From Craterostigma plantagineum (taxonomy: Eukaryota; Streptophyta; Magnoliopsida; Lamiales; Linderniaceae): a stretch of 64,000 nt of DNA. The notes beneath the pieces were generated by a model. That model searched no databases. It was not told the DNA's origin and worked only from the letters and a program-made list of their open reading frames with translations. The first letter of the stretch is position 1, and each line of letters begins with the position of its first letter. Made by a program: the position numbers and the translations under genes. Below are positions 48,502-60,140 of this stretch, in pieces. The DNA lies in contig JAPQWV010000479.1 of assembly GCA_027422505.1 (NCBI GenBank), positions 413,001 through 477,000 of the forward strand, written 5' to 3'.

Positions 48502-49896
48502 ATGCCGCCGAGAACCAAAGAACTGCCTGCGATCGCTATACTTAATTCAATCCCCTACGATATCGCTCTCCAAATAGCTTCATCTCTTCAGGTATTTTTG
48601 CCCTTCTTTTCCATACGATTTTCGCCTGCTGTAATTTCGAGACTTGGGCATTCCAAAAGCGGTTGAATTCGATCGTAATTTCGTGGCCGACGTGGCTAAC
48701 CTTTGTTTTCAGGCCATTGACTTGTGTTCCTTGGGAAGCTGTTCAAGATTTTGGAAGGAGTTATGTGCATCAGATTGTGTGTGGAAAGCTCTGTACATAG
48801 ATCGTTGGTCTGCGATTCACTTGAACAATCTCATTGCTTCTTCTTCTTCTTCTTCGCAGAAGGGCCAATTTCATGAAGGATATGATCTTGAAAGTGTATG
48901 CAGTTACTTGTTAATAAATCGGTTTTAGGGTGAAAAAGGGAAACCATTTGAGCTTATTTATTTACATGTTCAGGGATGGAAGGAATTATACATAAGCCAA
49001 CACAAACAAATGGCTGATAAAGCTACTTCGGTGACCGATCTTGTAAAGAGTACGCTAACCTCCGAGGAATCGATGGAGGTCGGGAATTACTTGAACGCGA
49101 TCGAACTACTGAAACAATCCGAGCTAGGCTTCAAAGACGTCGAGGCTTTCTTCTTCAAGCCGCAAATTCATGTTCTGCTCAACTTGGTCGGCCTACACTA
49201 CTGCGTCGACTGGCTTCGTGTCCCGGTATGAACTCGAATCGAACTTAGCTCGATTATTTTAACGCTTAAATTATCTTTTTTACTCCTGTATATTTGTAGG
49301 AGTGACATTTTGAGGAAATCTGAATTAGGGAGTAAGCTTCGAAATTGTAGTAATTTGAGGACACCTTAATTAAATGCTGCAATGTCAGGACAATAAGTTT
49401 CAGTGAGTTTCAAGATAGAAATAATTTGAAGACAATAAGTTTCAACACGCTGGAGTTAATTGTCCTCAGATTGCTTAAATTTTGAACGTCACTGTCCTAA
49501 AATTGCAAACTTTAGCTTATGATGGTCTTCAAATTACTTCAATTTTGAAACTTATTTTCTCAAAATTGCAGCCCTTTTAGGTTTCTTGTTTGTTAGCTTC
49601 GGCTCATTTAGCTATCTTGTGTAAAATAGGCTGAGGCCGTGATAGAAGCTATGGATGACATATCAGAGAGGCAAGTCTGCATAAAGTGGTCGAAACTCGG
49701 GAGATGGTTCTACGGGTTTCGTCTGAGGGACGAATTCCATTCCCGAGAGGTGTCTCTGAGGGATGTTGTGTGCTCCGACGAGGAAGTACTCGGCGTGCTT
49801 CGACGAGGCGCAGTTCATGAGGTTATCCGCGTTCAAATCTGCGCTGCTAAGCCTAATCAAGTTTCATGGTCTGATCAAGTCGCTCGCTCGAGTTAG
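48502..49896 (+). CDS. F-box protein
   Basis: Four exons (48502-48591, 48713-48895, 48974-49225, 49630-49896), all phase 0 with GT-AG introns, give 263 aa. An F-box-like start (about residues 15-60: LNSIPYDIALQIASSLQAID, LCSLGSCSRFWKELCASDCV, WKALYIDRW) is followed by a conserved C-terminal part (GWKELYISQHKQMADKATSV; GLHYCVDWLRVP; VCIKWSKLGRWFYGFRLRDE). No LRR, Kelch or WD repeats are present. F-box proteins bind SKP1 and present substrates to SCF ligases, whose scaffold is CUL1; the substrate here is unknown. The start at 48502 (MPPRTKELPA) is the first ATG in the frame. Confidence 0.88.
49285..49570. repeat. Repeat-like text in F-box intron 3
   Basis: Alternating forward and inverted phrases (AATTTGAGGACA, CAAATTACTTCAATTTTGAA, GTCCTCAGATTGC) similar in style to the repeats in the PBL27-like introns. 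Non-coding. Confidence 0.4.
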
Positions 49897-49899
49897 AGA

Positions 49900-51540
49900 G
49901 AAGGATTGAATGGCCTACACTGTGTGTGTGTGTGTTTTTTTTTTTTTTGTGCAGTTGATAACAGTTTTAGCGAAGAACGAGCTTGGAAATATATGTCGTC
50001 TTCTTTGTGCTATATGAAATGATGAAGGCATCTTCAGACTGCGTGTAGGTAAAGAATAAGGAGGTGCTTTTGCTTCGTTTTCTGCTGTGTTTTCAGTTTT
50101 CAAAGTGTTTTCATGTAATTACAAGCATTTTACACGAGTCTTAGAAGTTGGTTGTTATGAAATCTGAAGATTCCTATAATCATCGTTCCTATGTAATCAT
50201 ATACGCCAGCAAGAAAACAGTGTTTAATTTAGAATATATCTCTTCAAACTCATTGAATCCATTGATCTTGGCTTCTAACATTCTCTCCTTACTTATTCAA
50301 GCCTATATGCCTAGACGGCGAGGGTTATTTTGACCGTCCCTATTTTTATTAAACAAAAGGGAGTGGACCGAAAGTTACCAAAATACCCAACTTAAATTGG
50401 CTTTTTTCGAGTAAAAAAAAATTCAAATAATTCGAATAATTATTTTTTAATTCGAGTAAAAAAAAACTCAAAAAACAAAAATAATTATTCGATTTTAGTA
50501 TTCGATTTTTTTTTCACTCGAATAATACTATTTTTCTACCAGAATTTTATTCGAGTAACTCAATCCGTGTTCGAATAACTCGAATAAAAACTCGAATAAA
50601 CCGATTTCTGTTCGAAAACGTCGATTTCAGGCTCAGAGACACCAAAATACACCCAGATTTGGGGTTAATATGTTTAATAATCACGAACCCATCGATTAAC
50701 ACCTCATTTCGACATGAAATTTCACTCGAACGGATCAAAATGATAATCAAATACTTCGGTTTTTTTTTTAAACACCCAATCCTTTTTTTTTTTTAAATTA
50801 AAAACCCTACACTTCCTTTTTTTTTTAATTTCACACAAAAGTAATCATATTTAACAAAATGTCTATAGATAGCGATAAGTGACTAATGTATTTATGACTT
50901 CAGAAAATACATATCATATCTTCACCAATATTTTTTTTTTTCATTTTTAATCTTCATCCACTTCTCCTATATCAATTGTTATAATTCTCTTGATTTAAGT
51001 TCAGTCTAAAGTGAATCGACCTCGATTATGATAGGTTTTAGCAAGACTGACCACTCCATCTCGACTGTGTATGTTGTCCATACGAATACCGAAAGCCAAT
51101 ATATCTATAAATGAGACCGAACTCATGACATTTATGTTGAGATATCATGTATTCGATCACTTGACCTATTCCACGTGGACAAAAATCCATCCATAATAAC
51201 TGAAATGAAAATTTATTTTATGATATGATTAGTAAGTGATATTTCATTTGACCTTGTATTTAATAGGGTTGTGCCCCAATTGATATATTATCAACCAGTC
51301 TATCCAATATTAATGACAGAAACTTACGATTAACATGGTTTTTTTATACACGTAATCATTTTCCTACGTCGTGGAGTATTACCAAAAATGATTTAGATCC
51401 AGCTTTTTGCATGCTTACGAAAAAATTTAGTTCTTTTTTTTTTTTTCATAAAAGCAACAGTCTCATACGTACTGATATATCATGGCACAAAGTAAAGATA
51501 GTAAAATAAAGATTTTTTGTGACGGCATTGCTTTAATTAT
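49900..51540. other. Intergenic with AT-rich repeats
   Basis: Includes a TTCGAATAA/ATTATTCGA-rich inverted patch at about 50400-50600, probably an old MITE, and poly-T runs. No gene recognised. Confidence 0.45.
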
Positions 51541-51545
51541 ACGAA

Positions 51546-51575
51546 CTAGTATTTTCCGTACTATCCATGCGTGTG

Positions 51576-51630
<55 letters not shown>

Positions 51631-51862
51631 CATGTTACTTCAATTTTGATATTTATAATATCTAATATAGATGAAATATACGTTTTAGATATATAAATAA
51701 AAACTACTATTGGGGTATAATTATAATAACTAATAATTGTGAAGTAAAATGATAACTTACTAAATTAATTAAATTACAAATAGAGAGACTAAATTAAAAA
51801 TAAAATTATAGAACAAATTGATAGTTTAGAGCTACCCCACACCCTTTATATAATATACTAGT
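51546..51862 (-). mobile_element. Helitron-like element, minus strand, with (AT)n
   Basis: Read on the minus strand it starts near 51862 (TATATTATATAAAGGGTGTGG) and ends GCACACGCATGGATAGTACGG then CTAG (51546-51549). It resembles the element at 17600-17868. The hairpin is weaker here. It contains the (AT)n microsatellite at 51577-51625. Confidence 0.45.
51577..51625. repeat. (AT)n microsatellite
   Basis: About 24 uninterrupted AT units. Confidence 0.95.
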
Positions 51863-53188
51863 ATTTTTAGCACACCTGCAATAAAATAAAATTAATTACG
51901 ATTGAATAGCTTCAATAAGTATACTAAAAATAGAAGTCGGTAGTTATTATGAGACTATGGAAGATACGTGGTTTGATAAGTTTATTAATGAATTAATGCA
52001 GAAAAAATATGATTGGTCAATTGAGACATACCAAACAGTTTTCGTCCACCAGAAACTCCTTATAAAAGAGTATATATATACAATATATATATATTTATAT
52101 TCTATTTTCTCGTGAGTATTAACTGCACTTTTGGTCTGTCAATTTAACAAAATAAATTAAGGATAAAATTAAAAAATCCCACTACATTTAATTACTATTT
52201 TTAGCAAAATATTATTTTTCGCTAATTACTATTATACCTTTAATTTTATAATTTATATATAGAGATATAACTAAATTTAAATTATAATTTCCAATACAAT
52301 TTTAAATTAAAATAAATATTATTGCATATGTATATACTTTATCACGTGCATTTGAAAGTGCAAAGAGTACTACTATATAGAATAGATGGCATAATAACAG
52401 TTAATTATGATGCCTGTGAGAGAATAATTCGTATAACACCGTCGTTACGTAGTGCCAATTATTATATTGAAAAATAGAAAATACTCAAGCAGTGACGAAT
52501 ACAGCAGATCTGCAACTACATTATTATATATATTCAATGTAAAATTATAATAATATATTTTATTTCGCATGATTCCACGCTGAAAAGAGAGAAATTGCAA
52601 TATCCACCCCATTTTTTTGACCAGAGCGAAAAAGCGATAGTTCGACTTCACAACAGTCCACAAAACTTCAGCTTCAGCTTTCCGATCTTGCCTGAATCAT
52701 CGAGTTAAAAGGAAAAAGGAGGCACAGTGAATCTAATCAGCACTGTACAGTATCATTTGTCCTTGCTTTTTTTTTTTTTTTTTTTGTAGGTGGATTAGCT
52801 TGTTGTAACCTTAATGTAATCATTATCGTGCTTTCACAGTGTGCCATTGTTGTTTTTGTTTTGCTTTAGCGTGCATCATTCTCGTTTGTTTGTCTTCTGT
52901 TCATAGTATCCATTGTTTCGGCTCTGATTACTGAATGGAAGCTTGTGACTTGCACTTTCAGACTTTCAGTATGGTTTATGCTCTCTGCTAATTGCTTCCC
53001 ATTTGGTCTGTTTTGATTAAATTGGAGATTGTTTATTTGGTAGGTTGCTCAGGAAGCTACTCGATTGATCTATTGATTTCTAGGGTAAAGCTCAGTAGCG
53101 TTTTTGATGATAATTTCTTTGGTGGGCTTTGAATTGAGATGCAAGATTATGCTATGCTGTGAGACATGAGGGTTGGGATTGTTGAGAA
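51863..53188. other. AT-rich intergenic and 5' region of the CDK-like gene
   Basis: No ORF of interest. The last few hundred bases (from about 52700) are probably promoter, 5' UTR and possibly a 5' UTR intron of the kinase gene. Confidence 0.4.
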
Positions 53189-55659
53189 ATGGGCTGTGTT
53201 TTTGGTAAAGAGATTTCATCCTCTGGCGGTGAATCAGCTGTAGTTTGGAAACCGTAAACCTAAAGGAGAGTCGAGGGAAGTTTTTTCGGGTAGAAAAGAG
53301 AAGGTAATTGTTGGTACAGCCAGTAAAGCCGTTGAGGAAACAAACGATGGCAGTGGTAAAATCGAAAATGGCGGTGAGAAAAAACCGTTGGAGGAGCAAA
53401 AACATGTGAATTCACATAGACCTAAGGGTGAGAGAAGAAGATCAAAGCCAAATCCAAGGCTGAGTAATCCACCGGAGCACTTACACGGCGAGCAAGTAGC
53501 TGCAGGTTGGCCTGCGTGGTTATCTGCTGTGGCTGGAGAGGCCATCAATGGCTGGATTCCTCGTAGAGCTGATTCGTTCGAGAAGATAGATAAGGCAACA
53601 TTTTAGTTAATTACAGTTTTTATGTCCCTCTATAATCCTAAACTAGGTTATGGTTGGTATGATGTTATCTTTGTTTTGTGTGAATTTTAGATTGGGCAAG
53701 GCACTTACAGTAACGTGTACAAAGCCAGAGACAGCATAACAGGCAAGATCGTCGCTCTAAAGAAGGTGAGGTTCGATAGCTTGGAGCCTGAGAGCGTAAG
53801 ATTTATGGCTCGTGAGATTCTAATTCTTCGTCGCTTGGACCACCCAAATGTGGTGAAATTGCACGGATTGGTTACTTCGAGGATGGTCCATAGTTTGTAC
53901 CTTGTCTTCGACTACATGGACCATGATTTGGCCGGCCTTGCTTCTAACCCTGGGGTCAAATTCACAGAGCCTCAGGTAAGAAATTTCACTTTCTTTAAGC
54001 TACCTTCATCATTTCTGCCTACTCTCACTTTATAATATCGGGAAATTGTTGCCTCGTTTTTTATAGGTCAAATGCTTCATGCATCAGCTCTTATCTGGGC
54101 TTGAACATTGCCATAACCACCACGTTCTTCATCGGGACATTAAGGGCTCGAATCTCCTTATTGACGATGGAGGAGTTCTAAAGATTGCTGATTTTGGATT
54201 GGCTTCGACCTTTGACCCAAACCATAAGCAGCCCATGACCAGCCGTGTGGTCACTTTGTGGTATAGACCGCCTGAGCTTCTACTCGGTGCTACCGACTAT
54301 GGGGTGGGGGTAGATCTATGGAGCGCTGGGTGTATTCTTGCCGAGTTATTTGCTGGAAAGCCTATAATGACTGGACGAACTGAGGTAAATTCGTCTTATC
54401 AGTATAAATTTCGAAAGAGTTGGCCGAGAAAAAGAAAAAAAAACATCATTATTTCTTCGAATGAAGTTATTGTGTTTTTTATTCCATTTTCCGTGGTTTG
54501 GAAAGAGTTTGTTATTCCACTGGTTTATGAAAAAGTTACCTGGATATTACTGAATGTTTTTTTTTTTGTGTAATTTAGGTGGAACAACTGCATAGAATTT
54601 TCAAGCTGTGTGGCTCTCCATCGGAAGAATATTGGAAGAAGTCGAAGCTTCCCCACGCAACCATATTCAAGCCTCAGCACTCTTACAAAAGATGCATTAA
54701 GGAGACGTTTAAAGATTTCCCTCCATCAGCAATTTCTTTGATCGACACTCTGCTCTCCATTGACCCGGGCGATCGACTAACGGCTACCAAAGCATTGAAC
54801 AGTGACGTGAGTCTCTCTCTTTGTTTATTTAATCATATTAGTGTGGAATTGCAAACCAAATACTCTTGACATATTTGTCATAATTGTTCCTACATCAGTT
54901 CTTCAACACCAAGCCATATGCATGTGATCCATCAGATCTTCCAAAGTATCCACCGAGTAAGGAGATAGATGCTAAGCGTCGCGATGAAGAAGCTCGAAGG
55001 TTTTGAAAACAATGATTAATTTATTAAGCTCCATTTGATTTACTTTTGTGCACCCCAATAACAGAAGGCATTATACTTCCGATTTATTACCTTTCGCTTC
55101 AAATAAACCGAAATCGATCCATTCTTGACACTTGAATTTTATGTCGACTTTAGGCTGAGAGCTGCTGGCAAAACTCAAGGCGACGCTGTGAAGAAGGTTA
55201 AGCCACGTGAAAGAGGAATACGTGCCATTCCTGCCCCCGAAGCCAATGCTGAGCTCCAAACCAATATTGACGTAAGCCCTCTTTTCATATTAAAGAATTA
55301 CGATTTTTTTTTTCTTTTGTGACATTCGATGTAGAACTATATTTTGCTTCATCTGTATATATTATTACGGTGTGGTTAACTGATATACTGCCCATTTGAA
55401 ACAGAGGCGAAGGCTAATCACACATGCAAATGCAAAGAGCAAGAGCGAAAAATTCCCGCCTCCTCACCATGACGGCGGGCTGGGGTATCCCCACGGGAAT
55501 TCGCACCACATGGGCCCCACAATGGACCCGCCAGGCGTACCCTTCACTTCGATGAACTTTACGTACTCCAAAGAACCAATTCAGACTTGGTCTGGCCCAC
55601 TGGTCGATTCTTCTGATCCTAAGAGAAAGTCAAAGCCATCCAAGAACAACAGAAGATGA
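53189..55659 (+). CDS. CDK-like Ser/Thr kinase (At1g54610/IBS1 type), frame break near N-terminus
   Basis: Seven exons: 53189-53594, 53691-53975, 54067-54384, 54579-54806, 54899-54999, 55154-55271, 55405-55659. They give about 569 aa if one base is discounted. The start MGCVFGKEISSSGG is a myristoylation signal usual in this family. A basic stretch and HLHGEQVAAGWPAWLSAVAG follow, then the kinase domain (about 130-415): IGQGTYSNVYKARD, VALKKVRFDSLEPESVRFMA, VLHRDIKGSNLLIDDG, IADFGLAS, TLWYRPPELLLGATDYG and GDRLTATKAL. The tail ends in KRKSKPSKNNRR. The frame from the ATG hits TAA at 53255-53257, while the conserved frame resumes one base on; an extra base in the GAAACCG area would explain it. 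Intron 1 appears to use a GC donor (AAG|GCAACA) with a normal AG acceptor. Other introns are GT-AG. Confidence 0.88.
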
Positions 55660-56900
55660 AAGAAAAATATGGGAAGAGGTGTAATAATATATATATAGCA
55701 GCATTCTTCATATCTTAGTTGATGTTATTGCAGATTACTACGCTTTTGAAGAGTGCAGTTTAGCTGCAGATTCTTTGTGCGAGGATTTGCGAACTGGTTT
55801 GAAGAGGTAAATGATTTATGTATTTTCCCCGGAATTTTCTCGTGGATGATTTTTTTCTTCCTACTTCTATGTATTTGAGACCTCTGCAAGACTCTTAAGA
55901 AAATATTTTAAGAATTCATCGAAGCTTTCATCTTTTTATTGGTTGGAGAAAGCGATTGCTCGTATTTGCTGATATCTTCGGCAGTCAATGGATTTTTTTT
56001 TTCCATACATTCTCCAATTAGTTTGCTTTGGGTTATGGTTTGTAGTCGATACCTTTGGCAAGTATCATTCGAATACGCAAGAAAATCGGGGTATTTTTTT
56101 TTTGTCAATTTTTATTTATGCGGAGAATTTGTTGTATTATGTTAATAGAAATTATATATTGACGAAAAGACAATAGAGTTGGCTATTATAAATAATCATC
56201 GGCCATTTATGTCTTTTGAAATGGTAAGGTGAAATGTCATCTTCAATAGATTTCAACCATCCTTTTAAATAGGAAGTCTGATTCTCCGTCTTCATCTCAT
56301 CAGATTTTTCTTGAGCCTTAAATTACTTGGTCTTTTCTACTTCTTTTTGTCTTGAAATACTCAATTTCGTCGTTTGCATATTAAGAGTGATTGTCGTATT
56401 GCACAAGCGTGCGGTGGATATATTATAGTCTTATATATAATATATATATATAAACAAGTATAATCGTACGTATATAAAATTACCCACGGATATCACACAC
56501 AGTAAAAAAAAATAGTGATGGTGTTAAGCCTCTTCAAGAGCGAATCGATCGACAATCGAACATTGGACGCCTTCAACTGGGTAATTAATCGACGAGCTCA
56601 ATTGAGAGCAAATGCGCAAAAATGTGTCGTGCGAGGAAGCTTTTTTTTTTTTTTTGTCGAGGAGGAATATATGGTTCGTTGTGATAGGGAACCAAAGAGT
56701 TTCGGGGGCTCTCTATAACTAGTTCGTTAAAGGGCGTTGGGAGCTTCTTTATAAGTTGGTAATGTTGTCTTATAAAATATAGATTAAGAATATTTTTAGA
56801 TGAAATTTTAACTTTTAACTGTTTATAATTAATAAGTATATGTATATGTAATTTTCTTTTAAAGAAACCTTATAGTGCTCACTTTACATGAGCAGAATAT
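55660..56900. other. 3' region of the CDK-like gene and intergenic
   Basis: No gene recognised; poly-T and AT runs only. Small ORFs here lack any homology I know. Confidence 0.4.
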
Positions 56901-56908
56901 ATTGGCAC

Positions 56909-57491
56909 CAAGGTTTTAAAAACCGATCGGACCGGACCGACCGGTTTCTGACCGGAAACCGGTGAACCGGCCGGAAATACGGTCCGATTCCGGTCCGATT
57001 TAAGTTTATTAAAAAAAAAATGCAAAACAATAATATAAATGATAAAATGACAAGATTTAACCCATTGAGATGGTTGGTATCGTGCTTTTTAAGCCATTGA
57101 GATGGGTTCGATTCCTTGTTCCATCATTTTATTTTTTTTTTGTAATTAGCCCATGAACCAATATTTTATTTTTATTTCGTTTGACCCCAAATTTTTTTAA
57201 AAAAAAATTTAACTTTTGTCCACCCATGGTGTAATATTTTTATCCACCAATACAATTTACTTTAATTAATTTTGACCCCCAACTTTTAACATTGTAATAT
57301 ATAATTTTTTTTTATAGATATGCATGTACATAATCTATGTTATTTAGTTGATTCAATCATAAAATATATATTAATTATATTTAAGATACCGTTTGACACC
57401 GGTTTGATTCCGGTTTTATACCGGTTAAACCACTAAACCTTAAACCACTAAAATTTCCGGTCCTGTTAAAAAACCCGGTTTCAGAACCATG
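56909..57491. mobile_element. 583-bp hAT-type MITE
   Basis: Left end CAAGGTTTTAAAAACCGATC and the reverse complement of the right end, CATGGTTCTGAAACCGGGTT, are imperfect inverted repeats. Identical flanks ATTGGCAC (56901-56908 and 57492-57499) are an 8-bp duplication, typical of hAT elements. GGACCGG/CCGGTTT words are enriched near both ends. Inside, about 57060-57120, is a stretch with a tRNA B-box-like GGTTCGATTCC. No ORF. Confidence 0.9.
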
Positions 57492-57499
57492 ATTGGCAC

Positions 57500-58027
57500 T
57501 TATTATGTAACATATTCGGTGCTACATAAATGTGTCATTTCAAACAAGATGTGTCAAAATATTCCACGTAAAATGTATAAATAATGATATATCAGTCCTT
57601 ATATTGAAATTGCACATTTATGTGGCATAGATGAACATCACATTAGAGATGCAAATATAAGGTGCTCCCATCCATTAGATTTCTCGCAGTAAAAATTGAT
57701 TAGCAAGGGTATAATTAGAAAGTTAAATAATAACATTGTAACTAAGCAAATGACTAACTTGTAGTCAATGACATGCCAATTGATTTGGAAAGTTATGAGG
57801 TCCAGTCCTTGCTCCATGTTACCCTTTTTGGATAACTCATCATTAATAGCAATTCCAAAACAAAAAAAATTCATTTTTTCTCCGGCCGTTTACAGGAAGG
57901 AAATCGAAAAAAACCAAAAAAAATGTTGCAAAATCGACCATCGTTCACATGTAACGCGTACACCAACAACCCGAAAAAAAAAACGCAATTAGCGCTCCAA
58001 CATTTCTTGGCGCTTGCTTCGTTACAA
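57500..58027. other. Intergenic, downstream of the GATL-like gene
   Basis: AT-rich; nothing recognised besides the probable 3' UTR of the minus-strand gene. Confidence 0.4.
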
Positions 58028-59049
58028 CTATTCCAAAGCCACCCTAGAAGAACGATAAAGGTCGTAAGTCGCCCAAATAAAATCGACGTTGCATGGGCGC
58101 CTCGCATCCAACCTCAACCAAGGCTTTCCCTTTCCGCTCCAATGCAATAGGCTAATGGGCCCGGGATGAAGCCCGCGGCACTTCCCTTCCAAGTTATCCC
58201 CTCCGAGCCCGTGTTGGTTCCACCTATGGTTCACCGCCTTAATATTCCCCGCAAAAACGAGCAAAACGGCGGCAAAGAACCCAACTGGTAAATCCTCTTC
58301 TGCTTCTGAACCATCATCCACCTCTCCACTTTCTCCGTGTATCGACCCTTTCTCCACATTTCGACGTCCATCACCATCACCCCCGTGTTGAAATAGCAAG
58401 GCTCAAGCCCTTGGAAAGTCTCTCTGTAGATAGGGTCGGACCAGAACGCATTCGTGAAGTAGCTAGTAAAATTCGCCAGGCAGTACTCAGGCGCTGCGAT
58501 GGCCTTAAACCCTAATTCCACGCCCCATAATTTTGCAATATCGTCGACCAGAACGACGTCGGAGTCCAAGTATATGACACGTTTCACGTGCGAGGGCAAG
58601 ATTTCGGGCAAGTATATTCTTGCATAGTTGAGGGGTTGGTCGAGGGCTTGCCTAACGGACTTGGAAATCTTTCCCCGAACCCTAATGGGGTCGAATTGGT
58701 ATATCCTAAAATTGAGGTTGGGGAAGGTTTTGTTCATTAGGGTTTGGATTTCGGGCTCGAGCTTTACGGTGAGGAAGTGGAAGGAGGCGTTCTCGGGGCA
58801 AGTCGAGTGTTGTAGGATGGATAGGACGGCGGCCAACGTGCCTCGAATGTAGTTTACGTCCAATGGCATTACGACGTGTATCGTTTCTTGGCGGGCGCAA
58901 TTTTCACCGTTTCGAAAGGCCGGAGCTTCTCTGAAGGGCGGGATTTTGGTGGTGTTCGCCGGAGAAGGGAGGAGGAGGAGGAGACATAGGACGAGGCCAT
59001 GGAAGAAGGGGAAAAAGGAAGGTGTGTTATTATTAATATCGAAGGCCAT
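58028..59049 (-). pseudogene. GATL-type GT8 glycosyltransferase, one frameshift
   Basis: Single-exon gene, as usual for galacturonosyltransferase-like (GATL) proteins, which act in the Golgi on pectin or xylan. The N-terminus has a hydrophobic signal/anchor (GLVLCLLLLLPSPA). Then come ETIHVVMPLDVNYIRGTLAA, FRIYQFDPIRVRGKISKSVR, LNYARIYLPEILPSHVKRVI, the metal-binding DxD in YLDSDVVLVDD, APEYCLANFTSYFTNAFW and [20 protein letters not shown]. Near 58261-58267 the frame slips by one base. The rest ([55 protein letters not shown]) lies in the next frame to the stop at 58028. Together they span about 340 residues, the normal family length. All key motifs are intact, so this is either a very young pseudogene or a single-base sequence error. 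Confidence 0.88.
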
Positions 59050-59460
59050 TCCTTGCCTTCTTGCCTCTTGGTAAGAAATAGGAATTAGGGTCTTTTTGTG
59101 TGTTTTTTGCGTGTTTGTGTTTGTTGGGGGAGAGGATTTATTGGGATGGGATGGGCGGGCCTAAGACATGCATTCGAGGATGGGAGAATGAGAAAAGAAA
59201 GGTTTTCGATATGATAAATGAGGTTTGAGAATAAATGGTTTGGTCTTTTGGAGGCAAAGAATTAATGTCGGGGACGTCATTTTGGTTTGACTGCATGGAG
59301 GAAAGATTCTGTGATGACGTGTATGGTTTGACTTGAAAATGTTAGAATTAAATATGAAATTGCATGTTTAGATGGGATTTTTAAAAAAAATGGTGTTGAC
59401 ATGATCAACTTTTAAAAAATATCCTCCAAATGTAAAATGATTTTATGCCTGTAATAATCG
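59050..59460. other. 5' region of the GATL-like gene
   Basis: Probable 5' UTR and promoter on the minus strand; no distinct motif. Confidence 0.4.
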
Positions 59461-59489
59461 GGCCCCACCACATTAAATGGGGACCGCGT

Positions 59490-60140
59490 TAGGATGTGCG
59501 GGTGGTGTGTAGTCCAGTGGTTGTGTAGTCAGACTTCAAGTAATAGGTCTTTAGTTCAAATCTCCAACAATTTTTTTTTTATAGTCCATGAGCAGGGACT
59601 CTTGCTTATAGCAGGGGACCCCAATGGTGTGCGTGGGTCCCCTGCTATATGGCAGGGTGTCCCATGAGTAGGGGTGCGCGGGTGGGGTTTCACAGACCCT
59701 TTATTTTTTAAAATAACTTTTGTAAAAGACGAAAATGCTCTTAAATTGAAGGCTTTTTTCAAAAGGTAAAATCAACAGGTGTACTCCAGTGCTTGTGTAG
59801 TCAGACGTTCAAGTAATAGGTCGTGGGTTCAAATTCCCAACATTTTTGTGTATATAGCACGAGTCCCCTGCTTTATAGCAGGGGTGAGCAGGGGACTCGT
59901 GCTATATGGCAGTGGTACCCCAGTGATGTGCGCGGGTCGCCTGCTTTATAGCAGGGGACCCGTGCTATATAGCAGTGGTCCCCCGAGGTGTGCACGGGTC
60001 CCCTGCTATATAGCAGGAGTCCCATGAGCAGGGGACCCGTGCTATAAAGCAGGGGACCCTTTATTTTTTTAAAGCAACTTTTGTAAAAGACGAAAACGCC
60101 CTTAAATTTAAGGCTATTTTTCAAAAGGTAAAATCAACAG
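59490..60140. repeat. SINE-like, twice-repeated unit with palindromic GCAGGGGA arrays
   Basis: Two related units lie head to tail (about 59500-59780 and 59775-60140). Each begins with a tRNA-like promoter pattern: GTGTAGTCCAGTGGTTG (A-box-like) then GGTTCAAATTCC or a variant (B-box-like) about 45 bases later. A block of short palindromes follows (CCCCTGCTATATAGCAGGGG, GTGCTATA) and the unit closes with ACTTTTGTAAAAGACGAAAA...AAAAGGTAAAATCAACAG. The head is SINE-like; the palindrome array is not usual for SINEs. Confidence 0.6.

Noticed and set aside
59503..59570. tRNA gene
   Set aside because: A- and B-box-like words are present but no cloverleaf with matching acceptor and anticodon arms could be drawn; a SINE head is more likely.
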